From Cryptomeria japonica (lineage: Eukaryota; Streptophyta; Pinopsida; Cupressales; Cupressaceae): a stretch of 64,000 nucleotides of DNA. Position numbers and translations under genes: made by a program. Shown here piece by piece: positions 33,135-44,075 of this stretch. The DNA is taken from positions 575,510,263 through 575,574,262 of the forward strand of contig NC_081410.1 of assembly GCF_030272615.1 (NCBI RefSeq), read 5' to 3'. The notes under the pieces are model-generated. The model was not told the DNA's origin, did no database searches, and saw nothing but the letters and a program-made list of their open reading frames with translations. The number at the start of each line of letters is the position of its first letter. Positions within the stretch are counted from its first letter, which is position 1.

Positions 33135-34632
33135 AACTAGTTGGATAATGTACCTTGTTCATTTTATAAAGGGGGAAAATGGATAGGAAAAACCCCTATT
33201 CACACCAACAACCCCCATTAAGTGCAACTTAGGGAGAATGAAGAACAAATGCAAATGATGCAAAGATGGGTCATAGCTCTACCTGTTTCAACGATGTGAA
33301 CAAATTTTGTAAAAATTAGGCAATGAAAAGCTAGCCAAATATTGTAGATTCATGATACATGTTGCTTGATTTGGCCATATAGGTATCTAGAGAAAATAAA
33401 TGTGTTTTTTCTATTAAGGATGCCTCTAAAGACACTGGTGGTGACTAGTGTCAGATTTTACACAACATAAGAGATATAAATGGTGAGACTATCTTAGAAA
33501 GATGTCTTGTTTGTCTCTGCACATTCTCATTGTCTTAGAATAAAAACATTATAAGCATTGACAAATTTGTTTACCACTGTGAGATTACTACATATTCTTG
33601 ATTTGGGTGGGAGGATCATCTTTGAATTGCTTGAGAGCATTGGAAAGAAGAAACTCTTCAAAGTCTTGAATTTAAGAGACACAAATATTGGGGAGATATC
33701 AAAGTGTGTGAGACATCTAAAAAGTCTCTTGTTTCTTACTCTGCCTAACATATGTGAGAACTTACCTACATGGACAAAAGCACATGTGAGGAGAAAGTCC
33801 CCACATAAGAAAGAAGAAGAGACCATGGAGTTCCCCTCAGTGTAAAGTCTCCTATAATAATGGTAGATGCTAAGAAATGAATGCTAAAGATGATCCAATC
33901 TTGCCAAACAACATTCTGCCCCTTAGAAAGAAACAAAACCAAGATAGTACATGTTAGAAAAAATCAACCTTGATGATCAATACATTTCCTACATAGTCCC
34001 TTGAGATAAAATATTGCATACACATATACAAATAACCAATTGAAGACATCACAACATGAAATAAGTAATACCCTTGAAAAACCGTCATATAGGGAAAACC
34101 CCAGCCTCCAAAATGGTTCATGCTCAATGCATCATTAATGTAATATCATTAAATTTCTTTGTTTGATATACTTTTGAACTAAACTACTTTTTAACCATAT
34201 ATGTAAGCATAAATTAATTAAAATTTAAAAAATGTGAGAAGATAAATACCCATAATTGATGACTTCTATATCTTAACAACCGACTTTGAAATTGGCATAA
34301 GACTTTGCAAAGTAATATGAATTTGCAAGAGAGAAATTTGTCCAACAAGTTCCTCTCTAGAAGGCAACGACTCCATTGCCTATTTTTATAGGTCAAATGA
34401 CATTTTAAGTGTAAAATATAATTTTTATGCCTTCCATAATGTTTCTTGTTGTTACCACTATAATTATTTTACTCAATTCTCTTCTGCAATGAAATTGATA
34501 GTGTGTATTTTTTAAAACTTCTAAATTTATCCTTCATTTATGTGAATGTTTTAAATTTTTTTGTAATTATATGAAGTTACTTTGTTTTAGTGTTTCCTAT
34601 CCTATTTCTTAACAAAATCTTATTAAATTATA
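33135..34632. repeat. 1.5-kb repeat X, first copy
   Basis: Starts AACTAGTTGGATAATG and ends ATTAAATTATA. It is repeated at 38874-40380 with roughly 25 substitutions and one 9-bp indel (about 98% identity by eye). The first ~35 bp belong to the receptor-kinase flank, also found at 2094-2125. Next comes a retroelement end in minus orientation: an LTR start TGTTGGTGTGAATAG preceded by a G-rich polypurine tract at 33192-33222, related to the small LTR element at 15.8 kb. An NLR fragment and more retroelement-like sequence follow. The ends are not TG/CA and no primer site adjoins, so I do not call these two copies LTRs. Confidence 0.8.
33347..33768 (+). pseudogene. NLR immune receptor fragment in repeat X (copy 1)
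   Basis: Plus-strand frames resemble the junction of the NB-ARC and LRR regions of a CC-type NLR: LLDLAI and VSRENKCVFSIKD, then LLHILDLGGRIIFELLESIG, KVLNLRDTNIGEI and HLKSLLFLTLP. The last pieces are leucine-rich repeats with the LxxLxLxx pattern. In intact proteins this region controls activation and recognition. Only ~140 codons remain, with stops and frame changes. The sequence after 33770 is shared with the retroelement at 16.5 kb, so the NLR piece is embedded in retroelement DNA. Confidence 0.6.
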
Positions 34633-34894
34633 ATTAGAAGCATTGACAGATGAATATGTTGACATATGTTTAATTATTTTTGATGTTTACAAGATTGAAG
34701 TTGTTTACTGTTAAGTTGTCATAACAGTCAAACCGATTGATGGTGGTTAATGTTGAGTATTGATCTTGATAAGTGAAAGTTTACTTTGTGAGTTTGAATT
34801 TGAGTTTGGGAGTTTGTATCAGTTTTTAAGTGTACCGATTCACCCCCCCTCTCAGTATTCTATCGGATACTTATTCTTTCATCATAGCATCAAT

Positions 34895-34906
34895 TGGTAT
34901 TAGAGC
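34895..34906 (+). other. Copia-2 primer binding site
   Basis: TGGTATTAGAGC, one transition from the tRNA-Met complement TGGTATCAGAGC, in the expected place after the LTR. Confidence 0.75.
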
Positions 34907-34963
34907 GTCTCAAGTCCTCTTTAATCTAAAGCTTAACAACTTGAGGAAAAGATCTTGTAGATC

Positions 34964-36367
34964 ATGATGAAGAAATAAGGTCCGAAGTTCAACAAAGATA
35001 ACTATAGGATATGGAGTGACATAATGAAGATTTACATTAAGAGTTTGGAAAGTCAGTATTGGGATCATATATAAAATAAGTATACTGCACCTATTGGAAC
35101 TCTGATTGATGATCAGAAGAAAGAACAACAAGAGAATCATCAAGCATTAGAGGCTATTATCAGTTCCCTGTCTGATTTTGAATATGTAGATGTTCATGGT
35201 CTTGAAACTGCATATGAAGTATGGAAAAAACTTGAAGAGATTTATAGGGGTGATGAACATGTTAAGATTGCCAAAGAGGTGAGTTTAAGAGAAAAATTTG
35301 ATGACATGAGAATGTCTGAAGGTGAAAATATCTAGCAATGTGGTCAAAGGATAAAAGAGATAGTTGGTGAAATAAAGAGTGCAGGAGAGAAAGTGGAAGA
35401 TGCCATAGTGATCAGTAAGGTACTGAGAACCCTGCTATCGGTCTATGCTATCCGAGTTGCAACTATTCGAGAGCTAAAATCCATTGACAAAAAAAAGGTA
35501 ACTCTTGACTCTATCATTGGCAAACTTACTGCTTTTTAACTTAATGGCTATGATGGTAGTGTACAAAAATCAGAATCTGCATTTAGAGCTTCTGTCTCTA
35601 ACTCATGTGTGAGAAAAAGTAGAGATACCGGCCATAGCTATGAATCTATATCCAACATAGATGCTGATGATGAAGAGAGTTTATTGGAGCTTGAAGCATT
35701 GTTGGAAAAATGACTGCATAGAGGCACTGGAAAATACAGAGGTAAGCTACTATTGAAATGTTTTTCTTGCAATAAGATTGGTCTTATAGCAGCTAATTGC
35801 CCTAATGGTGAAAATGAATACAAGAGAGACAAATTTAAGAAGTATAAGGGTAAAGGCAAGAGAGATTGTCTTGTTGCTATTGACAATGGTATTACTAATG
35901 ATGATGTTAGTGAAGATATTGTGTTTGTAGCTATTAAGGAAGATATATCAGACAAAATAGCATTAGTGTCCAGGATGTTTAACTTTGATGATTGGATCAG
36001 TGATAGTGGTTGTTCACATCACATGACCGGTGATTGGAGCAATTTTCTTTCCTTGAAAGAATTTGATGGTGGTGTTGTTAGATTTGGCAATGACTCGCCC
36101 TATATGGTTAAAGGTAAGGGATTTATTTCTCTTAATGGGAAGAGTAGTGTTGATGATATCTATTGGGTTGAAGGCCTAAAGCACAATCTTCTGAGCATGG
36201 CACAACTTAATGATAGAGGATACCCACTAGAGTTTATAAATGGTATGTGCAAAATCTTTGGCAACAAAGGTGAATTGATTGCAACTGAGAAACAGACCAG
36301 AGGTAATCTATTTCATCTTAATCCTAAAGTTAGCAACTATTTGATTGCAAAAATATATGATAGCTAG
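34964..36367 (+). pseudogene. Copia-2 gag and protease
   Basis: One reading frame from an ATG at 34964 through 36367, broken by nonsense codons (first at codon 5) but without frameshifts. Gag: FNKDNYRIWSDIMKIYIKSL, GLETAYEVWKKLEEIY. The zinc knuckle is CFSCNKIGLIAANC; the ligand histidine is replaced by leucine. The protease keeps its D-S-G (WISDSGCSHHMTG), followed by VEGLKHNLLSMAQLNDRGY. Confidence 0.8.
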
Positions 36368-37582
36368 ATTTGGCATAGGAGATTTTGTCATATAAACTTT
36401 GATAACATTATTGAAGTGAGAAAGTCTAAGACTGTAAGAGGTCTACCTCAGCTAGACAAACTGGTTAATACTCTTTGTAAAGAATGTCAGTTAGGAAAGA
36501 TGACTTCTTCAACTTTCAAGAGCAAGTCCTTCTCAGCAGAGCACTTTTTAGATTTGGTTCATACAGATCTATGTGGACCAATAAGAACTAGAAGCATTTT
36601 AGGTGATAGATATTTTATGATCTTCACTGATGATCGTTCAAGGATGGTGTGGGTCACATTCTTGAAGGATAAGAATGAAGAATTTGGTGAATTCAAGGCA
36701 TTTCGGAGCCTTAGCTAAGAAATAGAGTGGCAAAAAGATAAAATGTCTGAGAACAAATCAAGGCAATGAATTTACTTATGAGGAATTCACTAAGTATTGT
36801 GATGAGAATGGTATCAAGTGGCAAATTTCTGCACCAAGGACACCACATCAGAATGGTATAGTAGAGAGAAACAACCGATCAGTAGTTGAAGCAGCTAGAA
36901 CTATGGTTATACAAGGAAATGCAGCAAATTTTTTTTGGAGAGAAGTTGTAAGTACAACGGTCTACATAATGAACCGAGTTCTGGTGAAAAGAGGTAAGGA
37001 CAAGACACCTTATGAGTATTGGTATGAAGGATAACCCGATGTTAGGTATTTTAAGATCTTTGGTAGCAAGTGTTTTATCAAAAAGGTGATTACATAAGAA
37101 AGTTTGAAGCTAAGAGTGATGAAGGCACATTTCTTGGCTATTCCACCAAGAGTAAGGCCTACAAATGCTTCAACAACTAGACCCAGAGAATTGTTGAGAG
37201 TGCTGATGTTTGTATAGATGAAAGTCCTAAAATTTCAGAAGGAACCAGTTTAGATAGAAAGGATGAAGATCGTTGCATTTTGCTTTTGGAACTTGAAACT
37301 GTTAAATCAGAAACCGGTAAAGCAAATCCTAATGTACTTATTCAACCAGAAAAAATAAATTCAAAGGAAGAAGACAATGGCGAAGTTGAACCTGATGAGA
37401 ATGATCATGTTATTCCTAGGCATGTGAGACTGAATCATAGCCCTGAGAAAATTATTGGGGATAAGGATGTTGGAGTACTAACTAGAAGGAAAATTAGAGA
37501 GAACTCTTGCATGATCTCCACCATTGAACCTAGAAGTGCTAAGGAGGTATTTGGTGATGATCATTGGGTGAAAGCTCTGTAA
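36368..37582 (+). pseudogene. Copia-2 integrase, broken
   Basis: Zinc domain IWHRRFCHINFDN ... CKECQLGKM. Catalytic core LVHTDLCGPIRTRS carries the first aspartate. After a frameshift near 36715 comes KCLRTNQGNEF, where the second catalytic aspartate has become asparagine (family L-R-S-D). GIVERN keeps the glutamate. The C-terminal region (DKTPYEYWYEG, SKCFIKK) is fragmentary. 37280-37582 reaches RHVRLNHSPEKIIGD and DDHWVKAL, the usual lead-in to RT, and stops there. Confidence 0.75.
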
Positions 37583-38873
37583 TCTATCATATCTCATATA
37601 CATTCATTGAGTAAGCAAATCAATTTTTCATCCAATAAAAATTAAGAACAATGACAATTTTATGCCAATAAACTATCATATGAGGGAGTGAAGAAAAATA
37701 AAATTAACAAATTTGACTTGTGTGCCCTTTTCACGGACCCCTGAACGAATCAACTTTTATACTCTCGATGTAGGAGATTCCCTATCAATTGGTGCCACCA
37801 TGAAGGGAATAAGAATATTTTTTGGGATAGGTGGTGGATGGTTTTTGACTAGCCTCCATGCAATAATCATGAGGTACCCCAATAGTTTTTGAGGAAACTC
37901 TATTGTGAGTTTTTCCTCAACGAGATCCCAAACTATTTTGATTATCTAGATTTCCATGGTAGAGGTGGGGGCTCATCACATGATAGAGTGGGGGCACAAT
38001 ATGACCCAAACCTCCTAGCAAGACCCTTGGCTAGACCTATGGTGGATCACGCCATTATTCTTTCTATTGTAAGGAGAGTGTTGAGGTCAAAAATTTATAC
38101 TCCATTAGCTTGAACTCATTCAAACCCTTATATAGTATGCTAGGCCTCTAGTAGAGGGCGATGTGGGTGATTCTCGTAGGCCTCAAGTTTGAGCTCACTT
38201 TTGTCAATGTTCTAGGTCTCATTGCACTTATGATCCTGAGATTAGTAATCATGCATGTGCATGAGAGGAGTCTGCTACAGAGAACATTGTCATGAGAGAA
38301 TCTTTGTTGAATTAAGCATTCGACATTGACACTCAGGTGAATTTAATTATAATCTCATTTCATTCTTTTTATTAAATTTTATTTTTAAATATAAGAATAC
38401 AACTAAATTAGTAAATGATTGAGATAAAAGAATTAGGGTCAAAGCATTCAGAATAATAGCATTCCCACAACACCCTTTTTTAATGACTTTGTCGACTACA
38501 CATGTATATAACCAGTAAAGAAATATTATTATTATATATAAATAATTGGACCTTATGTGAATTATTTTATCATTAATCATTTTGGATATGTAATAGTTTG
38601 ATGATGGAGCTTCAACATCGATAGTCTTTCAATCAGGTAAGCAAGTTATTCATTAATGCTGTTATAAAATTTATTTAGATAGTTTTGGTAATTGATCAAC
38701 ATACATTGTTTCATTTTCACATGTTGACATCGAAGACTCCTCTTGGTGTTTGTGACACAATGGAGCATGGTGTTGCTATAGTAGTAGCAAGTTTAGTTTC
38801 TTGATAGAAGTATGAGATAGATTAGTAAATTTAACATTGCATTTGTTCTTTTAATAGTATATTATTGAAATTT
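37583..38873. other. Sequence between Copia-2 and repeat X copy 2, no gene recognised
   Basis: Contains a 74-codon open frame (37889-38113) with no recognisable domain. It is not related by eye to Copia-2, and its origin is unclear. Confidence 0.3.
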
Positions 38874-40380
38874 AACTAGTTGGATAATGTACCTTGTTCA
38901 TTTTATAAAGGGGGAAAATGGATAGGAAAAATCCCTATTCACACCAACAACCCCCATTAAGTGCAACTTAGGGAGAATGAAGAACAAATGCAAATGATGC
39001 AAAGATGGGTCATAGCTCTACCTATTTCAACGACATGAACAAATTTTGTAAAAATTAGGCAATGAAAAGCTAGCCAAATATTGTAGATTCATGATACATG
39101 TTGCTTGATTTGGCCATATAGGTATCTAGAGAAAATAAATGTGTTTTTTCTATTGAGGATGCCTCTAAAGACACTGGTGGTGACTAGTGTCAGATTTTAC
39201 ACAACATAAGAGATATAAATGGTGAGACTATCTTAGAAAGATGTCTTGTTTGTTTCTGCACATTCTCATTGTCTTAGAATAAAAACATTATAAGCATTGA
39301 CAAATTTGTTTACCATTGTGAGATTACTACATATTCTTGATTTGGGTGGGAGGATCATCTTTGAATTGATTGAGAGCATTGGAAAGAAGAAACTCTTCAA
39401 AGTATTGAATTTAAGAGACACAAATATTGGGGAGATATCAAAGTGTGTGAGACATCTAAAAAGTCTCTTGTTTCTTACTCTGCCTAACATATGTGAGAAC
39501 TTACCTACATGGACAAAAGCACATGTGAGGAGAAAGTCCCCACATAAGAAAGAAGAAGAGACCATGGAGTTCCCCTCAGGGTAAAGTCTCCTATAATAAT
39601 GGTAGATGCTAAGAAATGAATGCTAAAGATGATCCAATCTTGCCAAACAACATTCTTCCCCTTAGAAAGAAACAAAACCAAGATAGTACATGTTAGAAAA
39701 AATCAACCTTGATGATCAATACATTTCCTACATAGTCCCTTGAGATAAAATGTTGCATACAAGTATACAAATAACCAATTAAAGACATCAAAGACATCAC
39801 AACATGAAATAAGTATTGCCCTTGAAAAACCATCATATAGGGAAAACCCCAGCCTCCAAAATGGTTCATGCTCAATGCATCATTAATGTAATATCATTAA
39901 ATTTCTTTGTTTGATATACTTTTGAACTAAACTACTTTTTAACCATATATGTAAGCATAAATTAATTAAAATTTAAAAAATGTGAGAAGATAAATACCCA
40001 TAATTGATGACTTCTATATCTTAACAACTGACTTTGAAATTGGCATAAGACTTTGCAAAGTAATATGAATTTGCAAGAGAGAAAGTTGTCCAACAAGTTC
40101 CTCTCTAGAAGGCAACGACTCCATTGCCTATTTTTATAGGTCAAATGACATTTTAAGTGTAAAATATAATTTTTATGCCTTCCATAATGTTTCTTGTTGT
40201 TACCACTATAATTCTTTTACTCAATTCTCTTCTGCAATGAAATTGATAGTGTGTATTTTTTAAAACTTCTAAACTTATCCTTCATTTATGTGAATGTTTT
40301 AAATTTTTCTGTAATTATATGAAGTTACTTTGTTTTAGTGTTTCCTATCCTATTTCTTAACAAAATCTTATTAAATTATA
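38874..40380. repeat. 1.5-kb repeat X, second copy
   Basis: Direct repeat of 33135-34632. Its right end (ATTAAATTATA) leads into AT-rich sequence and an (AT)n tract. Confidence 0.85.
39086..39507 (+). pseudogene. NLR immune receptor fragment in repeat X (copy 2)
   Basis: Same NB-ARC/LRR junction fragment as at 33347-33768 with a few substitutions (FELIESIG for FELLESIG). It carries the same lesions, so it was already broken before the duplication. Confidence 0.6.
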
Positions 40381-40401
40381 TTTTTATAATAAATAATAAT
40401 T

Positions 40402-40462
<61 letters not shown>

Positions 40463-41018
40463 CATAATTTTACATTCTACATATTTAATTTCTCATGACA
40501 TTGTTGTTGTAGTTTCTATTTCTTGTTTTTGTTGACATGGCACCTGGCAATATGTCCAAAACTTGTGTGTTTTGAGATAAAAAATAATAGATGATTTTTC
40601 AGTTGCAGTTGATGATTTAGCTATGTTACAATTTACTACATAGAATGTTTCTTTTGGCCTACATTAGTTTTACAGCTGGGGTTGACCCTATTGTTGTTGT
40701 TTTATTTATAACCCTATATTTCTTAACTCTCTTATTTTAATAAAAAACAAAACTTCCAACATCATGGCCTAACATAACACCAAGTACATCAAATCAATCA
40801 TGAATTTACATTCGTTAGCTTGTCCTTAATCATTGATTTCTATCTTAATTCTTGATCAATGTCCATACCTATTCAACCTTCTACTTAAGTAGATGCTAGA
40901 TGTATGTTGGCATTTTGCATATAGATTGCATTAATGATATGTTGTCATTGATGTCAATTGAACTGGTGAATGATATTCATAGATTTTTGTTGTAGGGTGG
41001 CGAATTGTGGATCCGACT
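40381..41018. other. AT-rich spacer with (AT)n microsatellite
   Basis: 40407-40460 is a run of about 27 AT dinucleotides. 40500-41018 shows no gene. TGTTGTCATTGATGTCAATT near 40939 resembles the start of plant LTRs and may be what is left of the 5' LTR of the following Gypsy relic. Confidence 0.5.
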
Positions 41019-42209
41019 GTAGTTGCAGAGGACTGGCGTAAACGATGGCGTGAAGAGGAAATAGGAATGATGGAGCGTGTGGGAATGTAAACTCTATTGT
41101 GATGAAAATGTTGCGAGGGATAGCAGCCCAGTTGAAAGCTGTGGAGACAACCCAAAGAAGAGGATGACATATTGAAGATGTAAGTGAAGATGAAGGAGAA
41201 GAAGCCCTTATAGAACAAGTAAACCCATCGGCGGTTGATCCGAGTGAGGAAAGGGTTTTGAGGGTTTTGAGTAGGGTGAATACTAAATCTCATTTTACCC
41301 CATCGAAATATGATGGGAAGTTGGATTTAGATGAATTGATGGATTGGATCTCAAAGATGGAGAAATACTTTAATTTTGAAAACACTGGAGAAGAAATGAA
41401 GGTGAAATATGCCTATACCCGATTGAAAGGTCATGCATCTCTTTGGTGGGAACATTTTCAAGTTGATAGACAGAGAAGAGGTAAAGAGAAGATCAAGATA
41501 TGGGATTGGATGATCACTAAGTTGAAATTATAATTTATGCCAGCTGATTATCAAGTGAAACTGTTATGGAAGTTGCATAATTTGAGGCAAAAGGAATCTA
41601 GTGTGAAGGAATACACTAAAGCATTTTAAAAGTTGAACATCAGATATAGACATGTTGATGATGAAGTTGAACAAGTTGCAAGATATTTGAATGGATTGTG
41701 GGTGTCTATACAAGAAGAACTCAGTTTGATCAAATTAGAGAGTGTTGAAGAGGCTTACTAATATGCCCTAAAGGTAGAAGGGAAGCTAAACAAAAGACAT
41801 GAGAAGAGGCAGAGAGGCAGAGGTGGAAGGTTTATCAAAGGAATATTTCAAGGAGGAAGAGGATATAAAAGAGGTAGAGGAGCCTGTATAGATCAAAAAA
41901 AGGACAAGGAAGTGAGCAAAGAAGTTAATTCATATCGAAAAGATGATAGACATTTCTACCAAAGGAGAGAACCGAATGGCTATCAAAATGAGAATTTTGG
42001 AAGACAAGACAAGAGAACATTCAGAGGAACTTTCTATAACTGTGGAGGAGAAGGACATCATGCTTTCGAGTGTAAGAAGATAGATAATACTAGAAGAGAA
42101 GCATTGGTGGAAGAAAACCCCACCGGATCAGACAATAAACGGGAAGATGGAGAACCGTTGATGATGAGGAGATCTTTGTGTCATACTAGAAGAGATGGAG
42201 AGCCCTTGT
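41019..42209 (+). pseudogene. G1 gag
   Basis: SRVNTKSHFTPSKYDGKLDL and WISKMEKYFNFENTGEEMKV, then LKGHASLWWEHFQ, are typical of plant chromovirus gag. After two nonsense codons comes an RG-rich tail and a knuckle reading FYNCGGEGHHAFEC. The first zinc-ligand cysteine has become phenylalanine. Confidence 0.75.
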
Positions 42210-42233
42210 AGAGGAAGAATTTGTTCAAGACCA

Positions 42234-42690
42234 AATATAAGGTATTCAATAAGTGTTGTAAAGTTGTTATTGATAGTGGTAGTTTAGATAATCTTATTTT
42301 AGAAGAGATGGCAAATAAGTTGAATTTGGAAAGATTGAAATGCCCTAAGCCTTATTAGATATCATGGATTCTGGATGAACATAAGTTGTTAGTAAGTGAA
42401 CAATGTTTGGTGAAATTGAAAATTGGGATTATCATGATGAAGTCTTGTGTGATATTGTGCCTATGGATATTTGTCATCATTTGTTGGGTAGACCTTTGCA
42501 GTTTGATAGACAAGCAATACATGTTGGGAGGAAGAATACATACACTATTGTGGCCAATGGGATGAAGAAAACCTTGTTGCCCTTGGAGGAACCTTTGAAG
42601 AGTGAAGTCTGTACAAATGCTAGAATTTGTTTGGTAGATGGAAGGAAATTCCTAGATGGAATGAGACATGAGAATGTGTGTTTTTCCTAA
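42234..42690 (+). pseudogene. G1 aspartic protease
   Basis: CCKVVIDSGSLDNLILEEMA retains the catalytic D-S-G. After a frameshift near 42400 the C-terminal half continues DEVLCDIVPMDICHHLLGRP. Confidence 0.7.
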
Positions 42691-44075
42691 ATTCTTAAGA
42701 AGACTGAGAATCCAGAGCATGAAGAGGAACAATCGGAAGAGATAAAATATTTGCTAATAGAATATGAAGACATCATTTCAATTAATGCACCTGATGGATT
42801 TCCACCCGCGAGAAGTATTAGTCATTGCATGGACTTGGTTCCCGGAGCTAGTTTGCTTAGCAAAGCTGCACATCGGATGACACCGACGGAGAATGAAGAA
42901 CTAAATAGACAAGTGTAGGAGCTGTTGAAGAAAGGTTTGATCAAGGAAAGTCTGAGCCCTTATGTAGCACCAACAGTATTAACACCTAAGAAGAATGAAG
43001 AGTGGAGAATGTGTACTGATTCTAGAGCAATAAACAAGATCACCGTGAAATACCAGTTTCCTTTGCCTAGGATGGATGACATAATGGACTGTTTGAGTGG
43101 AGCCAAAGACTTTGCAAAGATAGATTTGAAGAGTGGATATCATCAGATCAGGATTAGAGAAGGAGATGAGTGGAAGACAACATTGAAGATAAATGAAGGA
43201 CCGTATGAATGGTTGGTGATTCCTTTTGGGTCAACTAATGCACCGAGTACTTTAATGAGGGTGATGAATGAGGTATTGATGAAATTCTTGGATAATTTTG
43301 TTATTATATATTTGGATGACATTTCAATTCTCAGTGGGACAAAAAAGGAGCATTTGTTGCATTTGAGATAAGTTTTGCAGAGGTTGAGAGAAGAAAAGTT
43401 GTTGATCAATATTAAGAAGTGTAATTTCATGAAGGATGAGTTAGTCTATTTGGGATTTGTGATATCTGAGGATGGTTTGAAGATGGACCCTGAGAAATTA
43501 AAAGCAATTGTTGAGTGGCCTACACTAGAAAGAATTGAAGAGGTAAGATCAATTTATGGATTGGCTAGTATTTATTGGAAGTTCATCAAAAATTTCAGTT
43601 TAGTTTGTAACCCTATGACTGAGACCATGAGGGGAGATCGGAAGTAGTTCAAGTGGACCAACAAAGAAAACAAAAGTTTTGAACTATTGAAGTAGAAAGT
43701 GACTGAGCAGTCTGTGTTAGCTTTACCGGATTTCAGTAAAGTATTTCTTGAGTGGATTGTGATGCAAGTGGAACAACAATATGAGGAGTGGAGAGAAATA
43801 ACTTATTTCAGCGAGAAATTGCATGATGTCTGGAGGAGATATTCAAGGTATGATCAAGATTTTTTATGCCATAGTTCAAGGCTTGAAGAAGTGGAGACAT
43901 TACCTATTGCCTAAGGAGTTTGTGTTGTATACAGATCATCAAGCCTTGCAGTATTTGAACAGTTAGAGTAAGTTGATCAGAGACATATGATATGGGTAGA
44001 GTTTTTGTAGAGTTATACCTTTGTGTTGAAGCATAGAAGTGGAAAATATAACAAAGTTGTTGATGCATTGAGTAG
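42691..44075 (+). pseudogene. G1 reverse transcriptase and RNase H
   Basis: RT is well preserved at 42925-43371: [55 protein letters not shown] and active site [10 protein letters not shown]. After a stop, 43375-43647 covers the thumb (LLINIKKCNFMKDELVYLGF). RNase H at 43699-44075 is damaged: the V-D-C-D-A-S box reads LEWIVMQVEQQ, so its catalytic aspartate is lost, and the part near 43890 is frameshifted. ALSRRRNF marks its end. Confidence 0.75.

Larger units (their letters stand above)
34633..37582 (+). mobile_element. Copia-2, truncated LTR retrotransposon
   Basis: Contains the last ~255 bp of a 5' LTR (34633-34889, ending GATTCACCCCCC...CATCATAGCA), a primer site, gag, protease and integrase. 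It breaks off at 37582 just before RT. RT, RNase H, the polypurine tract and the 3' LTR are absent, and the 5' LTR is cut at the edge of repeat X. Confidence 0.75.

Noticed and set aside
37889-38113. 74-codon frame between Copia-2 and repeat X
   Set aside because: No recognisable domain and no other support; length is within chance for this composition.
33135-40380. Calling the 1.5-kb repeats LTRs of one complete element
   Set aside because: Ends are not TG/CA, the Copia-2 primer site follows its own LTR remnant, and the repeat includes receptor-kinase flank sequence.
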